Of a stretch of 64,000 nt of DNA, positions 48,853-60,800 are shown one piece after another (within the stretch, counting starts at the first letter, position 1; every line of letters begins with the position of its first letter). Both the position numbers and the translations under genes were made by a program. Source of the stretch: Linum tenue (lineage: Eukaryota > Streptophyta > Magnoliopsida > Malpighiales > Linaceae); assembly GCA_946122785.1 (NCBI GenBank), contig CAMGYJ010000011.1, positions 11,222,001 through 11,286,000 on the forward strand, given 5' to 3'. Under the pieces are notes generated by a model that worked only from the letters and a program-made list of their open reading frames with translations, was not told the DNA's origin and made no database searches.

Positions 48853-50518
48853 AGACATATATTGGTGTTTTTGAGTATGGAGGGCGTGAAGTGGTGATGA
48901 TGATGGATTTTTAGTGATGAGAATAACCTACCCTGGCTTGTGATTGGGATGTGGTGGTTGTTTGTTTGTTTCCTTCTTTGGCTTCTACTGGTCCTAGCTT
49001 CTTTTCCTTCAATTCTCACTTGTAGAGAGATAAGTAAAGGCAAACTACTTTATTTTTTGTGTGTTTCTTTTTGTGTTTGTTTTGGCTGCTGTTTCGTGAT
49101 TGTATGTGGCTTAGGGAAGAAGGAAAAGGGAAATTTTGCATAGTTTCTCTGCCTTTGTGTTTATGGATCAGGACAGAAGGAAGAAGTGGAGAATAAGTTT
49201 TTGTTGAGTTGTCTCTCTTTTCTGTCTGTTTTCTGGAAAGGAAAAGCAGCTGTGGGGAGAAGGAAGAAAAGAAGCAGAGCCAAGCCTCACCCTTTTGTTC
49301 TCGTGGGGAGGAAGATGTTGTCTGCTGTGGGAAAGGAAGAAGAGTGAAAAAACGGTATGGAAGAAGAAGAGCTCCCCTTATTCAGAAGAGTGGAGTGTTT
49401 TTTTATAGAAGAGTCAACTTGTTACCCAAGTCTGGAACAGTGTCGGGTTTGGGTCGGACCGGTCTGAGTTGGGTCGAACCGATATGGGTTTGGTCAGACC
49501 TGCTTGTTCTCTGACCGGTTTGACTTTGTTGACTGGGGCTGGACTGAGTTGACTTGGGCTTAGGCTTTGATCCCTTGTAATAAAATTTGTAATTTGTAAT
49601 CTTTGTTTAATGAAAGTGTCTATGTAATTGTAACTGATTACTAGTCATAGTTATAATTGTTATTTAGTAATCAAAACTTATGTTAAGGGTAATTTCTGTT
49701 TAACCTTCTCATCATATTTTATTGTTCTCAACTCCAACTCCAACGTCCAATTCAATTTTTATTGGTCTTAAACAACTCATGACAATGAGATTAATCAATT
49801 GGTTAATTCGCTTAACCAAACCAAAACATGAAAATCGAAACCCCACTAACCCAAGCCGTGTGAATGTCTTAAACATCAACTTGACTCTATCCTCAACTTG
49901 ACTCTATCAATCGAGATTTGCTATTTCTTATGTCATAGAGTTAATGCGAACACGACCGTCTCAAGCACTATCAATATATTTTAGTTTGAAAATCAATTAA
50001 CTCGCTATTGCAAATCTTCAATAAAAACTAAATTTTATTTAAGTAAAAAGGTTTTAACCCGGACAAAAAGTGGTGTCTACAACACTCATCAGGAATATAT
50101 ACACAAACTTATTGCTGACATGGCTGCCAATAATGGGGTATAGCTTCCTTCACAGGGCAAGAGTTACCTGCCAAAATGGTGACAAGTCCCCTCTCCTGAA
50201 GAGTTTAGAAGCTTTCATACAGTGCAGTTATCAATGATGCTTAGGAAACCTACAGGGAAACAAATTATTATACATTAATAACAATGTTATTCTCTGTAAT
50301 TTGCTTTGCTAAACAATTTTTTTTCCATAAATGACCGAAGTAATAATACTCACCCACTAAAATGACGAATCAAACAGCGTAGAGCCTTACAACCTGATCG
50401 ATCTTGGTGCGGCACATAGGGCATCCCCATTTCTTATTCTTGACCTCCTTCAAACAAGACATACATCCAGCCATGTGGCCACATGGGGCACAAGCTCCTT
50501 CAACAGGAGGGTCCAAAC

Positions 50519-51079
50519 TAGGATGGCAATTTATCCACCCATGGGTAATTTTGCCCAAACCCAAGTAGACCCATTTATTATGGGTAGAGTTTGGGTGATG
50601 TGTCATGTGTGTATGGGTTTGGGGTTTGTATATGAGTTTGGGTTAGATATGGATATTATCTAAATGTGTATGGGTTGGATATGGATATCCATTTACTTGA
50701 GGGTGTTTTAACTACACATGCAAAAATTGGACTTATTTGTAAAACTTGAAAAATTTAGGTACCAAAATGTATGACCAAAAAAATTTAGGTGCCAAAACGT
50801 AATTTTCCATCGATATTTTGAGGACTTATATGCAAAAAAAATTAAATTTAGGTACTAAATATGCATATCTATTAAGTTTAGGTACCAAACTGTAATTTGT
50901 ATTTGGGCATGGGTACAAACCCAAATCTATTTGTTATAAACCCAACCCAACCCAAAGTAAATGGGTATGGGTACAAACCCATCAAACTTTACCCATATCC
51001 ATATATTTGGATTTCATACCCAACCCAATTGAGTTGGGTAGTAAAATACCCATGGATATGGGCAAAATTGCCATCCCTA
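50519..51079. mobile_element. hAT-type MITE inserted in RING coding sequence
   Basis: 561 bp. Inverted ends TAGGATGGCAATTT and (complement) TAGGGATGGCAATTTT. The 8-mer GTCCAAAC is duplicated exactly at 50511-50518 and 51080-51087. The interior repeats GGGTATGGGT/ACCCAT-type motifs. On the gene's strand the insertion falls just after the first CxxC pair of the RING (CVICLD|PPVEG). Confidence 0.93.
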
Positions 51080-51163
51080 GTCCAAACATATCACACACAA
51101 AAGATCCCCCGTCCTTCTTTTCGCAAGCTTTGACAGGAGATTCCACGGTAGGTGGTTCGGAAG

Positions 51164-52844
51164 TGTTTACACCAAAAATTAACGTTGTACCACATCAGTT
51201 AAAAACAAGGAATTAAATGGCTTTATAAGGCCAACTTAATCATATCAGTTTAAATCAATTGAGTGGGCCATGAAGATTGGGTTTTTGGGCCCATTACTCC
51301 GTGCCACCACGTGCGCCATGCATATCCAAATTTGACTAAGTATGGGAGCCACCCCCATGACACGCAGAGGGGGGTGGGCATCATACCACCACCCCCAGGA
51401 CATGGCAAGGGGGTGGACATCATACCGCCACCCCCATGACATGGTGATGGGGGTGATTGCCAAATTTGACTAAGGCAAGGAGTATGAGAGTCACCCCCAG
51501 GACATGCCAAGGGGGGTGGCCGCCATCATACCATCCCCAGGACGTGGTGAGGGGGGTGATGGCCTAATTTGGCTAAGGCAAGGAGTATGGTAGCCACCCC
51601 CAGGAGGTACCAAGAGGAGTGGCCACCATCATACCACTACCAAGACGTGGCAAGGGGGGTGGGCATCATACCACCACCCCCAGGACATGGTGAGATGGGT
51701 GATAGCCGAATTTGACTAAGTATGGGAACCACCCCCATGACGTGCAAGGGGGGTGGACATCATACCACCCCCATGACATGGTGAGGGGGGTGGCCACCAT
51801 CATGCCACCCCCATGACGTGGTAAGGGGGTGGGCATCATACTGCCGCCCCGAGGAGGTACCAAGGGGGTGGGTACCATATTGCCACCTCCATGACATGGT
51901 GAGGGGGGTGGCCACCATCATGCCACCCCCATGACGTGGTAAGGGGGTGGGCATCATACTGCCACCCCCAGGAGGTACCAAGGGGGTGGGTACCATATTG
52001 CCACCCCCATGACGTGGTAAGGGGGGTGACTCAGGACGTAGTATGATCAGGGGGTGATCCTCATACAGGATATGACACGAGGGTGATCACCAAGAATGGT
52101 AAGGAGAACCCCCCATGAGATGATCAGGGGGTGGCCATCAACACACCCCGCCATGAGCATGCAATCCCCTCTGTGGTACCCCCATGGTATGGCCAAGGGG
52201 CATGGTCAACATCGCCCCCATGAGGTGGTCAAGTGAGCACGTGATCTCCCTACTTTCGTAATGGTGAAGTATTTTTGCCATTTTTGACTCAGGTGATTCG
52301 AGTACCCACCAATATGTGGCACGTGGTATGCTTTCATGCCTTAGCCAGTTTTTCTCTATAGACAAGCAAAGCTACGGAGGAGATACCAAGGGCATGGAGT
52401 GAGGTCTCAAGAGGAGGGGCCAAGGTTGAAGAGGGTCTACGTCCAACGTCAGGTAACCGTCATAGCAGTTGAGAGGGTAACTGTCACTCCACGTCACCAG
52501 AGCAGTTTCTTGTGGCAGTTACTTCTGGTGGCTATAAATAGGAGGTGAAGATGACAGAGAAGGGGTTCGCAAAAATCACAACTCGACACCACTTGTCAAG
52601 TTTTATCTTTTTATCTTTTCCTCTGCAGATTTTAGCCATAGTCGTAGTTTTTGGAGCTCTCACTGAACCTCCATAGGAGTAGGGCTAATTTAATGTAGAT
52701 TTGCCTCGTAGTTCATCAAAACATTGAACACCCTTGTTTGAACTTTGTTCAAAGAGGTGTGAACTGTGTTGTGTGATCGTTTGTTTGGAAGTCAAAGGTG
52801 CAAAATCCAATTCTCTTTCCTTTATTTTTCTCGCCGGGAAAACA
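51164..52844 (+). repeat. 5' LTR of gag-only element
   Basis: 1681 bp. Differs from the 3' LTR by about seven substitutions and small indels, plus a ~28-bp stretch (around 51502-51530) missing from the 3' copy. The part 51330-52140 is dense in CCACCCCC / GGGGTGG motifs, with a 118-bp tandem unit at 51781-52016. TATA-like GGCTATAAATAGG lies near 52531. Confidence 0.95.
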
Positions 52845-52881
52845 AATTGGCACACCTGGTGGGACCCGTGTGTTCGATTTG

Positions 52882-55010
52882 ATGGCTCCGAGGCGGAGGA
52901 ATCAAGAAGGTGACGCTCCGGCTGGTTTTGTGGAGGAGCAGGTGGCCAACATTGAACATGGCCAAGTGTCAGAGGCGGTGGCCGGAAACAATGGTGGGGC
53001 GGAGATCCTACCGACGGCGACGCCAAGTGGAGATATTGGTGAAGCAGTGGGGGTCCTCCGTCAAATGTTGGAGGAGAACCGCAAACTGGTGGCAGAGAAC
53101 CGTCAAGCCACAGAGGAGAACCGCCAAATGATGGTGGAGAACCTCCGCATGATGGAGGAGGCTAGAGCTGCTTCTCATCAGGTAAATTCTCAAATGGACT
53201 GTCTTAATTCTAGAGTTGATAGACGTCTAAGTCAATTATTTGAAGTGGTTAATAAGAACAAAAGTGATTTTGATGAGTTTAGAAGATTTTTAACCACACC
53301 AATAATCCAATCTAGAGCTCTGCCATTAGATGGCGGGAATTCAAACCCCAATAGCAATTCCGGAAATTTAAGTTCATCTCCCGCCGACGGCGGAAATGGT
53401 CAGCCACGGCAAGATAACCTCTTTCCGCCGATGACAAACCAACCAACTCCTCACCGCATGAATCGCGGCGAGATTCCTGCCACTACTCAAATGGAAGGGA
53501 TACCCAATGTGGGAGTTGGAGAAATTCCCCCACGTGGTGAGAATTTGGGAGTTACACATTCTGCTCCAGTGGAACCGCCACCCATACCCATACCAATGGC
53601 AAGGCCCTATACGGTGCCTGCTCACATGGGAGGGGGAGTAGGCTTAGGTGGGGGGGATCAAGTTCCTCCGAGAGCATACCCAACACCCATGCCACTCCAT
53701 TTCAATGGGCATGGCATGGACCCCATGGGTTTCGTACCCCAAGGGGGGCAACCAGGGGGGCATGATCCCAACACTCTAAGGGATCAGGTGGCTCAACTTC
53801 TTACCGAGCAATTTGGCATGGGAGTGAGACCCACCATGCCACCTGTTTATCGAAAACCATACCCTGAGTGGGTGGATAGACTCTAACCATTCCCAAGGGG
53901 GTTTAGGGTGCCCGAGTTTGCCACATTCACTGGGACAGGGGACCAGTCTACTGTGGAGCACATTGGACGTTTTACTGTCCAGTGTGGGGATGTGGGAGAT
54001 TTTATTAAGTTAAGAGTATTTGGAAACTCATTGACAGGACCTGCTTTTGCCTGGTATGTCAATTTGCCATCCAACTCCATCCAAACATGGCAGCAGATGG
54101 AGCAAATCTTCCATGCCCAGTTCTATAGATCTGAGCGTGAGGTTTCCATGGCTGATTTGGCACGAATGCGCCAAGAGCCAGGGGAGTCAGTAGAGCACTT
54201 CTTGACAAACTTTAAGAATGCTCGTAACCGTTGTTTTGTCAACTTGACAGAGAGAGAGTTTGTCAAGTTAGCACAAGGGGGGTTGAGTTTTGAGTTAAGG
54301 AAGAAATTCCAAGATAGAGAATTCTCTGACTTGTTCCAACTCATGTCTTGTGCAAGTGAGATATGAATCTCTTCTTCAAGAAGAGGAGAATAGGAGGAGT
54401 GCCTCAAGGGGGCAATACTTCCCCAACATCGGCTACCCTGTTAACCATATTGGCCAAGAGGCCAATGAGGTGGAGGTAGACCTGGCTGAGTTAACTCCAG
54501 GGAAGCCATATGTATGTGCTCCTTTGGCTAAGATGGACAACGAACCACAAGGGGGTAGACCAAATCGTGCCCCTATCCAGCCACGGAGGTATTCCTTCAA
54601 TATCTCCAAAGCTGACTTGATTTTCGACCAACTCTACAAGGATGGTCAAATCAAGTTGACAGGGGGGCATAACATCCCACCACCCGAGAAATTAAAAGGA
54701 AAAAAGTATTGTAAGTGGCATAACAGCATGTCACATGCCACTGACTCATGTGTGGTTTTCCGTAATATCTTGCAGGATGCTATTGAGAAGGGGCGTATCA
54801 AGTTCCCGGAACCCAAGAAGGATGCCATGTTGGTGGATACTGATCCATTTCCCAACGTGGTAGGCATCAACATGGTTAACCCGGACTTCTCAAAAATTGA
54901 GCTCCCCCGTTTCAAGCTGGTGTTGGATACAACCCCGCAACAAGGGAGCCCCACCATGGTGTTCGAGCAGGGAGAGTCATCGAAGGGTACACTAGGCCAA
55001 CTCGGCCGCT
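52882..55010 (+). pseudogene. Retrotransposon gag with nonsense and frameshift lesions
   Basis: Starts MAPRRRNQEGDAP at about 52882. A coiled coil of repeated EENR(K/Q) units (about residues 70-110) is followed by a Pro/Gly/Asn-rich linker, then after a TAA at 53884-53886 the Retrotrans_gag capsid-like domain (VPEFATFTGTGDQ … GPAFAWYV … FHAQFYR). The frame slips near 54361 by an apparent extra A and continues (YESLLQEEENRRS … YCKWHNSMSHATDSC) with a C-X2-H-X4-H-X4-C knuckle-like motif. Without the stop and shift it would be one gag of about 700 residues, so this copy's gag is dead although the LTRs are young. Confidence 0.88.
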
Positions 55011-55016
55011 TCTAAG

Positions 55017-55694
55017 GTGTCAAGTGAGGTGGAGAAGCTATGTGCCCAATGCAAAAGGAGTTCTAGACTTGATGAGGTGAGACCAAATCGACCAGTCCAA
55101 CAAAGAATTGGTCCACCCCATAGGTCGAGATACCCATCCTATCAAAGACAAGTAGAGGGAGTCATTCAACCGACATGGGGGCAAAGAAGGCAATGGGTGG
55201 CACATGGCCCTCTTCCCATGAGAAGGACTTCTAAGATGCCCAATGTGCCACAAGGAAGGGGGCATACTTATGATATGCATAGTCAACCAGTAGCTATTGG
55301 GGGGATGACAAAGACTCAAAGGAGGAGATTCCTACGTAAGAATGCCAAAGCACGAAAGGGGCAATACCCAGTAGTACCTGGTGAGATGGTGAGACCAGCA
55401 CAACAAAATGAGGATGGTCATGCTAGTATTGAGGTTGACAACTCTATGACCACGGGTTCCAAAGTAATAATGTCTGACCAGGGCAAGCATGTCCAAGTCC
55501 AAAGTGATGGTAAGGGACAGAAGGGAAAAAATGGTGAAGGTGGTGATTCAAAGCCAACTTGTGAAGAATCATCTCCTTTGAACAACCATGGACAAATGGT
55601 GTATGGTTGGCTTGTTTGGTTTAATACATGGACTTGGCAGTGGGTGTATATCTTTGGCACATTGGTTATTGCCAAAGGGTATGGAGATCAATGA
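55017..55694 (+). pseudogene. Basic C-terminal extension of the gag-only element
   Basis: 225 codons without known domain; rich in Arg, Gln and Gly (PNRPVQQRIGPPHRSRYP). The first readable part ASKVSSEVEKLCAQCKRS is in a different frame from the gag end at 55010, so it was probably part of the same gag protein before a frameshift. A W-rich hydrophobic tail (YGWLVWFNTWTWQWVYIFG) is unusual. 55695-56298 is non-coding. Confidence 0.5.
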
Positions 55695-56310
55695 TGCTTG
55701 TAACTACTTATTATTTGCAATAAAAAAAGGGGAAAAAATAATTAATATAGAAAAGCCAATCATGGCTATATATATATATTTATTTAAAATGTCGAAGTGG
55801 CAAGTTTGAGTAGGAGTTAGTAGGTTTCGATGTGAGGATATTGCCACGACTGGTAAGCCTCAATCATTACTCATACTGCTAGACCATTAAGGTGGCCTAA
55901 TCATGCCAAATCTTATAATTTTGCTAAGGTGTGAACCACACCCTTCATGACAAGACATGGAGGTGATGGTGAATGGCATGGGGTATGGTTAGTAGTAGTT
56001 TGGATTAACTAGGGGGGGCATGCTGTTGTTCTAGCCCAATAACTTCAAAAAATACCGCCCGTGTGATTTAAGAGTGACCATAAGTGTTGGTGGTCACAGT
56101 GGCATGGGGGGCACGGTTGTGTCGAGATGGAAGGACAATGAAATAATTATGTTTGACTCCCTTCCTTCCTCCCACACGGCAGCAAAGGAGAAGAAATTGG
56201 GATTGTTTTGGTCATTTAAAATATAAGGCCAACTATTTCAGTTTGATGGCCTAGTTGGTGTGAAACTACTTAGTCCATAATTCTTATGCACTAAGTAGTT
56301 GGGGGGCAAT

Positions 56311-57964
56311 TGTTTACACCAAAAATTAACGTTGTACCACATCGGTTAAAAACAAGGAATTAAATGGCTTTATAAGGCCAACTTAATCATATCAGTTTAA
56401 ATCAATTGAGTGGGCCATGAAGATTGGGTTTTTGGGCCCATTACTCCGTGCCACCACGTGCGCCATGCATATCCAAATTTGACTAAGTATGGGAGCCACC
56501 CCCATGACACGCAGAGGGGGGTGGGCATCATACCACCACTCCCAGGACGTGGCAAGGGGGTGGACATCATACCGCCACCCCCATGACATGGTGATGGGGG
56601 TGATTGCCAAATTTGACTAAGGCAAGGAGTATGAGAGTCACCCCCAGGAGCCATCCCCAGGACGTGGTGAGGGGGGTGATGGCCGAATTTGGCTAAGGCA
56701 AGGAGTATGGTAGCCACCCCCAGGAGGTACCAAGAGGAGTGGCCACCATCATACCACTACCAAGACGTGGCAAGGGGGGTGGGCATCATACCACCACCCC
56801 CAGGACATGGTGAGATGGGTGATAGCCGAATTTGACTAAGTATGGGAACCACCCCCATGACGTGCAAGGGGGGGTGGACATCATACCACCCCCATGACAT
56901 GGTGAGGGGGGTGGCCACCATCATGCCACCCCCATGACGTGGTAAGGGGGTGGGCATCATACTGCCGCCCCGAGGAGGTACCAAGGGGGTGGGTACCATA
57001 TTGCCACCTCCATGACATGGTGAGGGGGGTGGCCACCATCATGCCACCCCCATGACGTGGTAAGGGGGTGGGCATCATACTGCCACCCCCAGGAGGTACC
57101 AAGGGGGTGGGTACCATATTGCCACCCCCATGACGTGGTAAGGGGGGTGACTCAGGACGTAGTATGATCAGGGGGTGATCCTCATACAGGATATGACACG
57201 AGGGTGATCACCAAGAATGGTAAGGAGAACCCCCATGAGATGATCAGGGGGTGGCCATCAACACACCCTGCCATGAGCATGCAATCCCCTCTGTGGTACC
57301 CCCATGGTATGGCCAAGGGGCATGGTCAACATCGCCCCCATGAGGTGGTCAAGTGAGCACGTGATCTCCCTACTTTCGTAATGGTGAAGTATTTTTGCCA
57401 TTTTTGACTCAGGTGATTCGAGTACCCACCAATATGTGGCACGTGGTATGCTTTCATGCCTTAGCCAGTTTTTCTCTATAGACAAGCAAAGCTACGGAGG
57501 AGATACCAAGGGCATGGAGTGAGGTCTCAAGAGGAGGGGCCAAGGTTGAAGAGGGTCTACGTCCAACGTCAGGTAACCGTCATAGCAGTTGAGAGGGTAA
57601 CTGTCACTCCACGTCACCAGAGCAGTTTCTTGTGGCAGTTACTTCTGGTGGCTATAAATAGGAGGTGAAGATGACAGAGAAGGGGTTCGCAAAAATCACA
57701 ACTCGACACCACTTGTCAAGTTTTATCTTTTTATCTTTTCCTCTGCAGATTTTAGCCGTAGTCGTAGTTTTTGGAGCTCTCACTGAACCTCCATAGGAGT
57801 AGGGCTAATTTAATGTAGATTTGCCTCGTAGTTCATCAAAACATTGAACACCCTTGTTTGAACTTTGTTCAAAGAGGTGTGAACTGTGTTGTGTGATCGT
57901 TTGTTTGGAAGTCAAAGGTGCAAAATCCAATTCTCTTTCCTTTATTTTTCTCGCCGGGAAAACA
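56311..57964 (+). repeat. 3' LTR of gag-only element
   Basis: 1654 bp, same layout as 51164-52844. Confidence 0.95.
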
Positions 57965-59635
57965 GGAAGACATATCAACAGCATCGACATTGATCCTTAG
58001 ATAATGAATTGGGCCTTCTTCCATAACTGCATTGACAAGCGGTGGAGCTGAAGGTGAGGCCGAGCTAGATGCATGGTTGAGGAGCCACTGTTGAGACGCC
58101 ACAGGATGTTGCTAGCCTTGTGGAGTTCAGACTGCTGCTTGGAATTGCTGCTATGGCCAGATTCATGTAGTTGCATCCACTTGCTGGAACTCGCTTCAGA
58201 AGGTGGACCTTGACTACTGTTGCCCTTCACAAAGTTATTTGCACTAGTGGATGCGGCGACACTTGATTTGACGCTAACTTTGAGATTTCCATAAGGGGCC
58301 ACGTTTATAGAAGATTGGAAAGAGGCACTCATGCCCATTACTAAGTCTAGATCATCAAGAGGTGAGGGTGCAGAAGATGGAGGCTGTGAACTGTGCAGAA
58401 ATTGAGGAAGATGGGTTGCATGTGCCAAAGGTTCAATAAATAACAAATAATATTTCACCATTGAGATCGGTAATAAACATGCTTAACCTTGGAATTTCAA
58501 TTAGGAGAAAAAAAAAAGACAACAAACGTACAATAAGGTCTGTATACACATGCCATATGTGAAACATCTCATGCACTTTAGATGTAGCTTTTATCATTAT
58601 CTGAACACAAATAGGATTTTCATAAGTATATCACCAAATAACAACAAAAGCATGCAAATGACTATAGAACATGCTTATTACCTGAGGAATTCCTTTGCAT
58701 GCATCACAAAACCACTGCAGCTGTTGCCCGTCGCCTTCATTTCCAGCAACAAGTTTTGACTGTGTTTCTGCATGCACATAAAATGCGGCTTGCTTTTGGT
58801 GAATGCACGACTTGTAGCCAAATTTTAATATTTAAATAATTCTACAATAGCTAAATACGAATAAATATTCCTAGGTATTTGAAAAGGCTACACGTGGAGG
58901 ATGAGCAGAGGAGATGTTATAGTCCCAGTCTCCCAGAGTTAAATCACGTAATCACTAGCTTCTCATATCATGACGCGGAGAATAATGGTATCTAGCCATT
59001 AGAAATTCAGCGACCATCGTACTGACGCCTAACTGTAAGAGCCTTCTGCCTCATTCGTCTCTGCCTTCGACCCCTTGGCACTATGAACGAACAAAAAATT
59101 TGAGGTAAATAAAGAACACTATGGAAGGATCGCAATGTGAAAGATGAAATCCAATGGCAAGGTAACGAAGAAAAATTCCCTGAAGTTTGACAATTGCTAG
59201 AAAGAAGTAAAACATAATTCAGGATAGAGAAATTCCTATTAGAATGGTCAACAATTGCTACTGAAGCTTCAGTAGCTTTCCACAAGGAGGACATAAAAGC
59301 ATATACTAGCACACACAACCACTTCGCCTTAAGAGCAACCTCTTGAACAAATGGAGAGTGATTTCCAATGTCCCTACTATAGTTACTAGATCACGTTATA
59401 TCATATCATATCACCTACAAGAAATACTGCTAACGTAAGAGATTGAAAATATTAATTTCAATCGCAGGGAAGAGTACTGAAGTCTTAGGGCATTCCTTTA
59501 TTCATCATAGGTTATGTGTGCACACATTACCTGTGAACTAGAGTATATGGCAAGCTCCAACTTAAAAGGCTTTCTGGCATTACGGGAGCCTGTTGGTAAA
59601 ATAATAATACAATCGAAGTCGCACAGCCCAAGCAA

Positions 59636-60480
59636 CACTACAAGAAAAACTGCTTTTTGCAACCAAAATAAATGGTCCCGAAAAGCCAAAATTTGGCCAG
59701 TAAATGTTTTTGGGGACCAAAAACTTTTGGCAGCAAATTTGGTCGCTATATCCGCGTTACAAATTCCTAACGCAACCAAAATAATGATTGGTAGCGAAAA
59801 GGACAGCTATTGCAACCAATTTGGGCAATGGTAAAAACCCTCGATTTTTCGCGACTATTTTAGTTTGGTTGCCATAGTTCAAATTAATGGTTGGGAAATA
59901 TAAGTTATTGGTCGCTATAAATACAATTGACAACCAATTGGTGTGACTATTAGTAACCGATATTTTTGGCGGTGAAAGTTTAGCACAACTATGAAATTTG
60001 GTCGTGAAAAAATATATATGCCGACCAAACATCACTTTAAACGACTAACTAATTTTGTTATAAAAGTTTAGCTCAACCATAAGAATTGGTTGTGAAAAAC
60101 ACATACCTCAACCAATTAAATCACTTTGGTGACCAATATTATTAGTTATGGAAGTTTAACACGACGTTAAAAATTGGTCGTTGAAAACACATATGTTGAC
60201 CAATCATATCATTTTTGGCAACTAATCATTTTAGTTATGAAATTATTGTACAACCATAAAATTTGGTTGTCAAAGATCATATTAGTTGTAAAAGTTTAAC
60301 ATAACCATAATAATTGGTCGTAAAACATATGAATAGCGACCAGCTATACCTTTTACAACTAATTCTTATTGTTATAAAAATTTAAATACATCCATAAAGA
60401 ATTGATTGCGGAAAACACATAAGCCGACCAATAAATTTCAGTTCATGACCAATTTAGTTGATGAGATTTTGGTTACTAAC
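59636..60480. mobile_element. CACTA (En/Spm) transposon end with subterminal repeats
   Basis: Begins CACTACAAGAAAAACTGC, the terminal inverted repeat of plant CACTA elements. It is followed by repeats of roughly 80-95 bp to about 60480, each with (A/T)TTGGT(C/T)G…GAAAA(C)ACATA…GACCAAT-type sequence. Subterminal arrays of this kind are where CACTA transposase binds. I see no matching right end (…TTCTTGTAGTG), so the element is truncated or its right end lies outside. It sits 46 bp from an exon of the ligase pseudogene. Confidence 0.75.
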
Positions 60481-60699
60481 ATAAAAAATATTAAAAATTA
60501 AATAGAATTATGATAAAAAATGGTTTCATATAACAAAATTGTTTAGTAACCAAAATTATAATTACACAATTTATTGTTTAGTAATCAAAATCATAATTAC
60601 ACAATGTTAACACTAAGAATCAACCAACTATTTCACAAATCACAATTACACGAACAGGTTTGAGGCTGAAAGCTTCGAAACCTGTGTTTTCTCTAGCTT

Positions 60700-60800
60700 T
60701 CTAGAGGGTGCTTTTTAGATGCTCTTGCAGGGTCAAGTTCTTCAAGAGTTTTCAGCCTTGTGAGCTTCCCTAGCTCAACTGGAATATGTCCTGAAATGTT
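60700..60800 (-). pseudogene. LRR receptor-kinase scrap
   Basis: Minus strand reads NISGHIPVELGKLTRLKTL, one leucine-rich repeat of the SERK/NIK kind, then loses the pattern. There are no neighbouring repeats or kinase domain, so it is an isolated fragment. Confidence 0.5.

Larger units (their letters stand above)
36661..50081 (-). mobile_element. Ogre/Tat-lineage LTR retrotransposon, non-autonomous, 3.86-kb LTRs
   Basis: 13.4 kb bounded by the exact duplication ACACT at 36656-36660 and 50082-50086. LTRs are 36661-40524 and 46217-50081. Orientation is minus by three signals: LTRs start TGTAGACACCACTTTTTG on the minus strand; the primer site TGGCGACTCCGCTGGGGA (Arg-tRNA type, as in Ogre) follows the right-hand LTR; a polypurine tract AAAGGGGGGCAAC abuts the left-hand LTR. 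The internal 5.7 kb has only gag relics and no protease, RT, RNase H or integrase, so it must have moved with another element's proteins. The LTRs differ at about three sites by eye, so insertion is recent. Confidence 0.93.
46217..50081 (-). repeat. 5' LTR of Ogre-like element (minus orientation)
   Basis: 3865 bp. Differs from the other LTR at about 47068 (C/T), 48400 (G/A) and 48686 (one extra base), the only changes I noticed. On the minus strand a TATA-like CTATAAAAAAAC lies at about 49401-49412, a plausible start for the genomic transcript. Internal tandem repeats are at about 48546-48852 and a tRNA-like box pair at 46892-46953. Confidence 0.95.
51164..57964 (+). mobile_element. Gag-only LTR retrotransposon (TR-GAG-like, Tat-type ends)
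   Basis: 6.8 kb bounded by the exact duplication GGAAG at 51159-51163 and 57965-57969. LTRs 51164-52844 and 56311-57964 start TGTTTACACC and end CGGGAAAACA. The primer-site region TTGGCACACCTGGTGGGAC begins at 52847 and the purine tract TTGGGGGGCAAT is at 56299-56310. The internal region codes only for gag-like proteins; there is no protease, RT, RNase H or integrase. Its purine tract is almost the same as that of the Ogre-like element next door, fitting the Tat side of Ty3. Confidence 0.93.
50370..59589 (-). pseudogene. XBAT34/35-like RING E3 ubiquitin ligase, broken by transposons
   Basis: Recognisable exons on the minus strand: 59589-59531 (RKPFKLELAIYSSSQ); a degenerate piece near 59290-59230 (SSLWKATEASVAIVDHSNR); 58767-58682 (KLVAGNEGDGQQLQWFCDACKG); then the last exon from about 58395, split by insertions into 58395-57965, 51163-51080 and 50518-50370. 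Rejoined by eye, the last exon reads through EEGPIHY and a C-terminal C3HC4 RING (CVICLD … CAPCGHMAGCMSCLKE … CPMCRTKIDQVV), the signature of XBAT34/35. A 1-base frameshift lies near 58101-58108. The ankyrin-repeat N-terminus is not found in the window. The family ubiquitinates proteins in hormone and defence signalling; this copy cannot make an intact RING. Confidence 0.85.

Noticed and set aside
36661..50081. Plus orientation of the 13.4-kb LTR element
   Set aside because: Primer site, purine tract, LTR start TGTAGACACC and gag relic all agree on minus orientation.
51245..52000. Pro/Gly/Met-rich proteins on the minus strand (PTPLPRHGGGMM-type)
   Set aside because: Products of the GGGGTGG tandem repeats in the LTRs; no start context or family.
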